From Serratia liquefaciens (GTDB lineage Bacteria; Pseudomonadota; Gammaproteobacteria; Enterobacterales; Enterobacteriaceae): a stretch of 64,000 nucleotides of DNA. The stretch covers positions 3,905,019 through 3,969,018 of the forward strand of contig NZ_CP088930.1 of NCBI RefSeq assembly GCF_027594825.1, written 5' to 3'. Of the stretch, positions 29,099 through 36,655 are shown one piece after another. Every line of letters starts with the position of its first letter. The stretch's first letter is position 1. A model generated the notes under the pieces. It was not told the DNA's origin and did not search any database. It saw only the letters and a list, made by a program, of their open reading frames with translations. Position numbers and translations under genes: made by a program.

Positions 29099-32000
29099 TT
29101 AACGCGCCAGCAGCGCCGCCACTTCCCGCGCATTTTTGCAGGGGATTAACAGCGTTGGCGGCAGTTGGGTGCCAAAGGCCTGGTTAAGCTGCGCCGCCAC
29201 CTGGCGAATGTGCGGCAGCTTCAACCCCATGCTGATAAAGGTCGTTTCTTCTCCCCATTCCGGGCGCGGCGTTGCGCCGATGGCCTGTAAATAGATGGTC
29301 AGGATCTTACCGCTGTGCGCCGGTGGTGCGCTCGGCAGCGGTGCCGCACAGGCGTTCAGTCCCGGCGCGGCACGATCGGCGCTGAAGGCTGCGCGGATGC
29401 GGTGACGGTCGGTCTTGCCGTTACCCGACAGCGGCAGCACCTCGGTATGAATAAAGCGTGTCGGGATATGGGTACAAGGCAGGTAGCCGGTCGAAAAAGC
29501 TCGGATCGCCGCCAGCGACAGCGGTTTGCCGTCGTGGGTGAGGTACATCGCCCCGAGCGTCGCTTCACCACTGTCACCGCCAGGGTAATCCACCACCACG
29601 ATATCGAGAATGGCCTCGTGCCCGCGCAGCACATCTTCAATTTCCGGCAGCGAAACGCGCACGCCACGGATTTTCACGTAGCCGTTCACCCGGCTGGCGA
29701 ACAGGATATTGCCGTCCGGGCGATAGTACCCCTGATCGCCGGTACGGAAAGCCCGCAGCGTTTGCCCGTCGGGCCCATCCAGCGTAACGAAATCATGTTG
29801 TTTTAAATCGCCGTCTTCCAGATACCCCAGCGCCAGATTCACCCCGGTGGTGTGGATGCGGCCGACCACGCCGGTCGGGCAGTGGGTACCGTCATCATGG
29901 CAGATAAAGTATTGGTTAGCCGGTAGAGGCTGGCCATAGGGCACGGTGCCGGTGTCCTGCGGCGCTATAGGGTGCCAGATGCTCCAGATGGTGGTTTCGG
30001 TCGGGCCACCGAGCGAGAACAGGCTGATGTCCGGGCGCAGGCCGCGCAATTGTTGCACCGTCGCCGGTTTGATGTAATCGCCGCCCTGTGCCACCAGGCG
30101 CAGCGAACGCAGGCTGTCGTCGGTTTTACAGGTAAGCAGCATTTCCAGAATGGCGGGGACCGAACACCACAGGCTGACGCCATGGCGCTCAACCAACTGG
30201 TTCCAACTGATGGCGTCTTTTTCCTGGTGCGGTGCCGGTAATACCAGGGTGGCGCCGGCGCTGAGCGAGCCGAACAGATCAAACATCGACATATCGTGGT
30301 GCGGCGGCGTGACCGAAATCATCACGTCGTCGGCGGTGACCGCCCAGCGCTGCAGGGTCTGGCCGATAACGTTGGCGGTGGCGCGGTTATTGAGCACCAC
30401 GCATTTAGGTTTGCCGGTGGTGCCGGAGGTATACAGATAATAACTGGCTTCGGTGCTGGCGCTGCGCTCGGTCAGCGTCTGGCTGTCCGGCAGTGCGGCG
30501 GCACCTGCCGTCGAGTCGAGCAGCGCCTCTGGCGTCACTGCGTGCGGCGTGTCCAGCTCCCCTTTGTGGACCACCAGATCCGGCCGACAGTTGGTCAGCA
30601 GATAGGCGGTGCGTTCCGGTGGCGAGTTGATGTCGATCGGCACCCAGATAATGCCCAACAGCGCACAGGCGAGGGAGATGGTCACATGCTCCGGGCTGCG
30701 CGCCAGATATAAGGCCAGCACGCTGCCAGGTTTCAGACCGCGCCGTTGCAGGTTTGCCATCACTGCGCCGACACGCAGGCCCAGCTCCGGGTACGTCAGG
30801 CTTAGTTGGTCGCAGATTAACGCGGGGCGTGGTTGCGGATCGTTAAACAACCGGTCTGCCAGCTGCGTCAGGTAAGGGTAAGCGCTGAATGCCGTCTCGC
30901 TGTGGTTATGGCGGTAATGTTGGTAATCGATAAATTGCGCGGGGGGAATTTCCACATCGCCGTCCCGACACATCAACATCACCCGACGTTGCAATGCGTC
31001 CAGCATCGCCTGCACCTGCTCGCCATCCAGCGCCTGCTCGGCGTAGTCGACGCACAACAGCAGATTCTTGTCGGCGTCCTGCGTCAGGCGGATATCGATC
31101 GCCACCTGTGGCGTTTGGGTAACGCCGTCATGGTAGCGCACCGGCGCGTTGGCAGGCAGCGTCTCCCATCCCAGGCAGTTGGTGAGGATCACCGGCAGCG
31201 CCGGGGAACCCTGGCTGTGATTGAGTAACTGCCGTGCCAGATCAACGCCGGAAAATGCCAGATGGTCGAGCGCACCCAGCACGTCGTCCTGCAAGGCCTG
31301 GGCGCGGCTGATAAAGGTGCCCCCCAGGCGGGAATAGCGCACCGCCACAAAGGTAGAGGCGTTGCTGAGTGAACCATTTGCCGCAGGAAAAGCCACCGGC
31401 ACGCCGACGCAGAGTTCGCCGTCGGTGGTCCACTGCGCCAGCGTATCGAGGATCAGTGCCGAAAGGCTGCTGTTGCGCAGCAGGGCATGGGCGGATCCCA
31501 GGCGCGAGAACTGTTTAAGTACTTCGCGCGGCAAAGTCAGGTTGGCGCGGCGATAGCGAGAGGATTTGATATTGGCCAGCGGGGTGCGCCACGGCAGCGC
31601 TGACGGCGTGGTGATGTCCTGTAGCTTGGTCTGCCAATAGGCGGCATCAATCTGACGCTGTGCCGCCGTGGCGGTAACCGGCGGGCTTGGCGGCGCGACA
31701 GGCGGCAGCGGGGCGTCGTCGAACAGTCGGGCGATGACGGTGGAGATGCCCTGACCGTCGAGGATCAGCGCGTCGAAGCTGGTGAAAATCACGGTGTCGT
31801 AGGGGCTGCCGGTGGTGTCCTGCGTCTCCGAGAGCTGAATGGCGGCAATGCGCCACAGGGGCTGCGCGGGATCGTGGCGCTGATGCGAATATTGCTCGCG
31901 CAGGTCAGCCAATTGGCGTTGCGCTGTCTGATGATCGAGCGCACGCAGATCGTGTCGATCCAGATTCAGCGTGGCCTCTGCCCGCACATGCTGAGTGAAA

Positions 32001-32194
32001 CGCTGGGTGTCGATACAGGTGCGCAGCGCCGCATAGTGTTGCACCAGTTCGCTCAATCGGTTTTCCAGGCGGGCCAAATCCAGCCCCAGACCACGATATT
32101 CGCGAAAGTCATGCATCGCTACGCCGCCGAGCGGCCATTGTTCGCTGCGACCGAGCAGGTAAGCCTGCTGCAGTGCATTTAATGGTGTCTCCAT
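29099..32194 (-). CDS. NRPS protein: heterocyclisation–adenylation (Cy-A) with a carrier-like tail lacking serine
   Basis: A 1031-residue synthetase. Residues 1–420 form a cyclisation-type condensation domain with the DxxxxD signature (DALILD, 141–146). Residues 450–930 are an adenylation domain with TSGTTGKPK (589–597), GGPTETTIW (729–737), the RTGD region near 817 and SGNGKTDR (923–930). Residues 960–1031 align without gaps to a peptidyl carrier domain, but the GGHS motif reads GLKL, so leucine 993 replaces the phosphopantetheine serine. By analogy with VibF it should activate threonine and take part in making a methyloxazoline. It lies 76 bp downstream of the Cy gene on the same strand, preceded by AGGGAAA. 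Confidence 0.88.
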   Translation of the reverse strand: METPLNALQQAYLLGRSEQWPLGGVAMHDFREYRGLGLDLARLENRLSELVQHYAALRTCIDTQRFTQHVRAEATLNLDRHDLRALDHQTAQRQLADLREQYSHQRHDPAQPLWRIAAIQLSETQDTTGSPYDTVIFTSFDALILDGQGISTVIARLFDDAPLPPVAPPSPPVTATAAQRQIDAAYWQTKLQDITTPSALPWRTPLANIKSSRYRRANLTLPREVLKQFSRLGSAHALLRNSSLSALILDTLAQWTTDGELCVGVPVAFPAANGSLSNASTFVAVRYSRLGGTFISRAQALQDDVLGALDHLAFSGVDLARQLLNHSQGSPALPVILTNCLGWETLPANAPVRYHDGVTQTPQVAIDIRLTQDADKNLLLCVDYAEQALDGEQVQAMLDALQRRVMLMCRDGDVEIPPAQFIDYQHYRHNHSETAFSAYPYLTQLADRLFNDPQPRPALICDQLSLTYPELGLRVGAVMANLQRRGLKPGSVLALYLARSPEHVTISLACALLGIIWVPIDINSPPERTAYLLTNCRPDLVVHKGELDTPHAVTPEALLDSTAGAAALPDSQTLTERSASTEASYYLYTSGTTGKPKCVVLNNRATANVIGQTLQRWAVTADDVMISVTPPHHDMSMFDLFGSLSAGATLVLPAPHQEKDAISWNQLVERHGVSLWCSVPAILEMLLTCKTDDSLRSLRLVAQGGDYIKPATVQQLRGLRPDISLFSLGGPTETTIWSIWHPIAPQDTGTVPYGQPLPANQYFICHDDGTHCPTGVVGRIHTTGVNLALGYLEDGDLKQHDFVTLDGPDGQTLRAFRTGDQGYYRPDGNILFASRVNGYVKIRGVRVSLPEIEDVLRGHEAILDIVVVDYPGGDSGEATLGAMYLTHDGKPLSLAAIRAFSTGYLPCTHIPTRFIHTEVLPLSGNGKTDRHRIRAAFSADRAAPGLNACAAPLPSAPPAHSGKILTIYLQAIGATPRPEWGEETTFISMGLKLPHIRQVAAQLNQAFGTQLPPTLLIPCKNAREVAALLAR

Positions 32195-32270
32195 GGTATT
32201 TCCCTATTGATTGTCACTAACCCACGAAATAGAAAGCAGGGCGCGTGAGGCCACGCGCCCGGAACCGATA

Positions 32271-33872
32271 TCAGGCTTTGGGCGCCAGCACCTTCAGCAG
32301 CATTTGCACCCCCTCGGTGGCATTGGGAGCCAGCTCGCAGATCAACGCGGCAAGCGCTGCCGGGGTCGGGTTCGCCTCGACGTCCGCCGGCGTCAGCGCT
32401 AACGGCAGATATTTGTTCAGTACCGCTAACAGCGCCTGCAGAGCGTCCTGCGGCAGCTGCAGGGTGCGGATATCGTCATCGTCACCCAGCCTGGCACCCG
32501 GCGCGACCCGCGCCAGCAGCCGGTGCAGCAGTTGACGAACCGGTATCTGGCGTGCCAGGCCCGCCGCGGAGCATTGGGCCAACCACTGCGAAAGTGGCTG
32601 ATTAAAGCTGTTCGGCCGGTTGGCGGCCCGCTTCAGCATGGCACCGTACGTGGCGAACAGCTGCGGCAGCAGCCGATCCGGGAAGGCGTCCAGACGGACG
32701 TCCCAGTTGATCAGAATGCCACCGTTGGCGTGTGCCACCTGGGCGTCCAGCGCCACCTGCGGCCCCTGGGAAATTACCCACTCCAGTGGGCCAAAAGTGC
32801 GGGTGACGTTGTCAGAAAACAACGCTTTGCCATGGATGCCAAACCCGGCGGTAAATACCACGGGGGAAGGCTGCATGCTGCCTTGCAGGCGCGACAGATC
32901 GCGCATCACGCTGACGCCGGGGTAGTCGGCGTTAGCGATCAATTCAGCCAGCTGGGTCATCAGGCGGCGGCTGAAAGCCGGCAAGTTTTCAGCCGGGTTC
33001 AGCTCCACGCCAAGCAGCACCAGGTTAGAGAAGTCGCCGATGATCGGGGCGAGGCTGGCTTCATCCCGGTGGAACAGCGGCACATTGAGCCTGAAACGCG
33101 GCATGTTCCAGCCATGGCCGACGGTAACAGCAAACAGCGCCAGAAACAGGGATGAAAGCGTGATGCCGTGCGCCCTGGCGACATCTTCCAGCGCTTTGGT
33201 TTCGCTTGCGCTCAGTTGCAGCGCCAGCCGATCGCTGCGGCAAATATCCGGTGTGCGTAACAGGTGCGGTGCCGGCGGCAGTTGAGGCAGGCGTTCGCGC
33301 CACCAGGCCTGAGCGCGGGTGCGACGTGCCTGCTGCGCGGTATCGGCATAGTGACGATCCAGATAGTCAAAGTAGGGCACGCCATGGTCGGCGGGTGATA
33401 CCGGACATTGGTGATAAAACCGCGCCAAATCCTCCATCAACACGCGGAAACCCATGGCATCGCTGGCGATCATATCCAGATCGACATGCAGCCTGCTGTG
33501 GCCGCCCGGCAGCAGGCTGAGGCTGATATCACAGGGGATACCTTGTTCCAGCGGCAGTTTTTGGCTGCTTTTTTGCTGCCGTTTGGCTGTGAGCAGGCGG
33601 CTCACTTCGGGAGTATCGGCCTGGCTGAAATCATCCAGATGCAGGCCATGCTCAGGGCCGCAGGGAGTGATGGTCTGCTGGCCATCGGCCGTGATGCGCA
33701 GGCGCAACATGGGGTGATGCAGGTAAAGGGCGGCAACGGCCTGTCTCAGTCGTTCGACATCCAGGTCGCAGCAGTTAAATTCCGCATACAGGTGGGCGGA
33801 TACGCCCCCCAGCGGCGCTTCGGATTGCCGGCCTACCCAGTAGGCGGCCTGCATCGTGGTCAACGCTTTCAT
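32271..33872 (-). CDS. NRPS protein: free-standing heterocyclisation (Cy) domain with degraded carrier-like tail
   Basis: A 533-residue protein with one cyclisation domain. The Cy signature DxxxxD is DMIASD (133–138). The last 85 residues resemble a carrier domain (DDDIRT… then NPTPAALAALI), but gapless alignment places Gln475 where the phosphopantetheine serine should be. VibF has two tandem Cy domains, one condensing and one cyclising; this gene and the Cy-A gene look like those two domains on separate proteins. It is the first gene of a two-gene minus-strand unit. Fur-like sequences lie between it and the divergent receptor gene. Confidence 0.85.
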   Translation of the reverse strand: MKALTTMQAAYWVGRQSEAPLGGVSAHLYAEFNCCDLDVERLRQAVAALYLHHPMLRLRITADGQQTITPCGPEHGLHLDDFSQADTPEVSRLLTAKRQQKSSQKLPLEQGIPCDISLSLLPGGHSRLHVDLDMIASDAMGFRVLMEDLARFYHQCPVSPADHGVPYFDYLDRHYADTAQQARRTRAQAWWRERLPQLPPAPHLLRTPDICRSDRLALQLSASETKALEDVARAHGITLSSLFLALFAVTVGHGWNMPRFRLNVPLFHRDEASLAPIIGDFSNLVLLGVELNPAENLPAFSRRLMTQLAELIANADYPGVSVMRDLSRLQGSMQPSPVVFTAGFGIHGKALFSDNVTRTFGPLEWVISQGPQVALDAQVAHANGGILINWDVRLDAFPDRLLPQLFATYGAMLKRAANRPNSFNQPLSQWLAQCSAAGLARQIPVRQLLHRLLARVAPGARLGDDDDIRTLQLPQDALQALLAVLNKYLPLALTPADVEANPTPAALAALICELAPNATEGVQMLLKVLAPKA

Positions 33873-33922
33873 CGGGTTTCCATCAGTATTGAGAGACTGT
33901 AAGAATATATTGCAATGTTAAT

Positions 33923-33941
33923 GGGAATGAAAATTATTACT
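33923..33941 (-). promoter_or_regulatory. Fur-like site upstream of the Cy gene
   Basis: GGGAATGAAAATTATTACT matches the 19-bp Fur consensus at 13 positions and lies 51 bp upstream of the Cy start codon. Confidence 0.5.
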
Positions 33942-34137
33942 ATTTTTATTTGTTGATATAAAACGTAGGGATAATGCGTAAAAGTAAGAGGGCACTCGCT
34001 GAGAGTAAATATAAAATTAGATATAATTATGTTTTATATTCATTTTAAGTGAAATCATTGGTTTTGAAAGTGACGAAAATCCCATCCTCCCTTGTCAGCT
34101 TTACTGACCTCCTCTCGTGATGTTTATTTACTTAGGT

Positions 34138-34156
34138 GATAATGATTTGCATTAAA
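34138..34156 (+). promoter_or_regulatory. Fur-like site upstream of the receptor gene
   Basis: GATAATGATTTGCATTAAA matches the 19-bp Fur consensus at 14 positions, including a perfect left half-site. It is about 220 bp before the receptor start. Confidence 0.65.
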
Positions 34157-34160
34157 AAAT

Positions 34161-34179
34161 GTAAAATATTATCATTATT
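34161..34179 (+). promoter_or_regulatory. Second Fur-like site upstream of the receptor gene
   Basis: GTAAAATATTATCATTATT matches the consensus at 13 positions, with the right half-site ATCATTAT nearly perfect. Together with the site 23 bp upstream it forms a likely Fur operator pair. Confidence 0.55.
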
Positions 34180-34377
34180 AACATTTCTTTACGTTTCCAG
34201 ACAAAAAATCTGCATCCGCCCCCGGTTTATCTGGGGTTGGGCGGCTGTCTGCGGCAGGGATATGCAATAGCAAGGTCAGGAAGGCCGTAATGCCATTGTC
34301 AGTGTGAGAATCAGCGTCGTTACCTATGTGAAATAAAACATATTTTTGTGCATCTGGGATGAAAGGAGAATACATCT

Positions 34378-36501
34378 ATGAGCAAGCATTCAGCGGCTCA
34401 AAGGCATAAAATCGTAGGAAACAAGGAAAAAGCAGGCTTGCAGGCCATTGGGGCATTTTCCTCACTCTTTCTGGGTCTTTGTACTTTATCTGTGGGGAGC
34501 GTTAACGCCGCCGTAGTGGATGAAAAGGTTCAGGAAGCCGCCGACAGCAAACGTAACGATAATTGGCAGGACTCCGAGAGTCTGCTGGTGACCGGGGAAA
34601 AAATAAAACGCAGCATTTTCGACACCGGCTCCAGCGTGCAGGTGTTCGACAGCGAGCGGATCGCCGCGATGCCCAATGCGTTGCAGATCCCCGATTTATT
34701 ACGCATGACCGCCAACGTCATGGATGTCGGCATCGGTAACGATCTGCCTACCGTACGTGGTATCGACGGCTCCGGCCCGAACACCGGCGCCAATGCCTTC
34801 CTCAGCGGTACCCGTCCACGCCTCAATTTGTCTTTGGATGGCCGCTCCCTGACCTATAACGAGCAGGCCTATGGCCCGCAGTCGCTGTGGGATCTGGATC
34901 GCGTCGAAGTGTTCCTCGGCCCGCAGAGCTACATTCAGGGGCGTAACGCCATTGCCGGTGCGATCGTGATGGCCAGTAAGGATCCCACTTTCGATTGGGA
35001 AAGTGCCTTCAAGGGCGGTGCGGGCAACCAGCACTCTTCACAATTGTCCGCTATGGTTTCAGGCCCGTTGGTGGAAGACCAATTGGCCTTCCGCGTCAGC
35101 GTCGATCGTCAGCGCCGCCGCAGCGATGTTGACCTTCCTGCTTATGAGCCGGTGGGCGATCCGCGTGAGGTTGAAGCCACTACCGCCCGTGCCAAACTGT
35201 TGTTCAATCCGGCAGGCCTGCGTGAGCTGACCACCAAGCTGACCTTTAACCACTTTGGCAGTACCTCGCCACAAAACGAGAGCCTCAACCCGCTGGTTCA
35301 CCCGACCAGTTTGCGCCACGATCCGCGCCGAGCGGTGTTTAAAAGCAACACCAACAGCGGCGTTTGGGATCTGTCCTGGGAGCAATCCGACAGCCTGACG
35401 CTGGAAAACCGCGTTATTTATACCGACTTCAATATTAACCGTCCTACGGCTTATGCCTTGCCATACGCCGATATCGGCGGAAAAGAAGTGCACGTGGAGC
35501 CGGTGGCGCGCTTTGGCGGGCCAGACAGCCGCCTGCGCGGGTTGGCGGGGCTGCGTTATTTCCATTCCAAGCAGGATGAGTTCGTTAACATTTTCGGCGG
35601 TTCGACCTTCAAGGATAAAACCGACACCAACTCGGCCTTTGCCGAGCTGACCTACGCCATCACGCCGAAGGTGGATATCACCGCCGCCAGCCGTGTGGAG
35701 CGTGAACACCGCCAGCGTACCGGCGGCAGCAAGGCCGTGCGTATCGATTTCGATGAAACCTACGACGTGTTCCTGCCGAAGCTCGATCTGGCCTGGAAAC
35801 CGACGGATACCCAGACCTACGGCGCCAAGGTGGCACGCGGCTATAACGCCGGTGGCGCAGGCATCACCATCGGTACGCCGGTGGTTAACTACACCTACGG
35901 GTCCGAATATGTCTGGAACTATGAGTTGTACACCCGCCACCACCTGAAAGATGCCAACGTCATTCTGACCAGCAACGTCTTCTACAACGATTACAAGGAT
36001 ATGCAGCTGCCGTATTCCCTGGGGCCGAACTCATCGGTGATCCGCAATGCCGATAAGGTGGAAACCTACGGCGCGGAAATGGGGGCGACCTGGCAACCGC
36101 GTTGGGACTTCGAACTGTTCACGAACGTCGGTCTGTTGAAGACCAAGATCAAGAAGTTCTCGGGCAGCGGCGTAGATGGGCATGAACTGGCGCGTGCGCC
36201 GGCTTATACCGCCAACATGGGCGCCAAGTACCAGTTGATGGCCGGGTTGGAACTGAGCGGCAACGTGGCGTTCTCGGACTCCTACTACTCGCAGTACGAC
36301 AACGATTCTCGCGGGCGCATCGGTTCTTACTGGTCGGCAAATACCCAACTGGCGTACACCTTCGCCTATGGTCGCGCCACCCTGTATGCGCAGAACCTGT
36401 TTGACTCGGAACGTCGCGTGATGGTCAGCGGCAACGACGTTTACACCGCGACTCAGCAGCGTCCACGCATGATCGGTGCGGCGCTGGAACTGACATTCTG
36501 A
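34378..36501 (+). CDS. TonB-dependent outer-membrane siderophore receptor
   Basis: A 707-residue TonB-dependent receptor, presumably for the siderophore made by the surrounding synthetases. A long signal region ends near VNA-AV (residue 45). A TonB-box-like ESLLVTGEK follows at about 62, then the plug domain (IPDLLRMTANVMDVGIGND; VRGIDG; RVEVFLGPQSYIQGRNAIAGAI) and a beta-barrel that ends in ALELTF with the terminal aromatic residue expected for BAM recognition. The ATG follows GGAG. The 500-bp upstream gap carries two Fur-like sites. The ligand is inferred from context alone. Confidence 0.9.
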   Translation: MSKHSAAQRHKIVGNKEKAGLQAIGAFSSLFLGLCTLSVGSVNAAVVDEKVQEAADSKRNDNWQDSESLLVTGEKIKRSIFDTGSSVQVFDSERIAAMPNALQIPDLLRMTANVMDVGIGNDLPTVRGIDGSGPNTGANAFLSGTRPRLNLSLDGRSLTYNEQAYGPQSLWDLDRVEVFLGPQSYIQGRNAIAGAIVMASKDPTFDWESAFKGGAGNQHSSQLSAMVSGPLVEDQLAFRVSVDRQRRRSDVDLPAYEPVGDPREVEATTARAKLLFNPAGLRELTTKLTFNHFGSTSPQNESLNPLVHPTSLRHDPRRAVFKSNTNSGVWDLSWEQSDSLTLENRVIYTDFNINRPTAYALPYADIGGKEVHVEPVARFGGPDSRLRGLAGLRYFHSKQDEFVNIFGGSTFKDKTDTNSAFAELTYAITPKVDITAASRVEREHRQRTGGSKAVRIDFDETYDVFLPKLDLAWKPTDTQTYGAKVARGYNAGGAGITIGTPVVNYTYGSEYVWNYELYTRHHLKDANVILTSNVFYNDYKDMQLPYSLGPNSSVIRNADKVETYGAEMGATWQPRWDFELFTNVGLLKTKIKKFSGSGVDGHELARAPAYTANMGAKYQLMAGLELSGNVAFSDSYYSQYDNDSRGRIGSYWSANTQLAYTFAYGRATLYAQNLFDSERRVMVSGNDVYTATQQRPRMIGAALELTF

Positions 36502-36523
36502 TGCGATAGCAATCGGTCTGCAG

Positions 36524-36597
36524 CAGGGGCGTATCCACACCCTGGATTGTTGGCGCTTGCGCGAGTGTGTCAGCAATCTGCGGAGGATACGCCCCTG
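36524..36597 (+). terminator. Long-stem hairpin between the receptor and the C-PCP-C gene
   Basis: A perfect 13-bp inverted repeat (CAGGGGCGTATCC / GGATACGCCCCTG) encloses 48 nt that contain a smaller GCGC-type hairpin, and TTTATG follows. It begins 22 bp after the receptor stop. It may terminate or attenuate transcription into the downstream synthetase gene. Confidence 0.6.
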
Positions 36598-36655
36598 TTT
36601 ATGACCCGCGTTCCCCCCGAGGTTCCGGTATGGCCGGGCACAAGGAGATAGAGCA

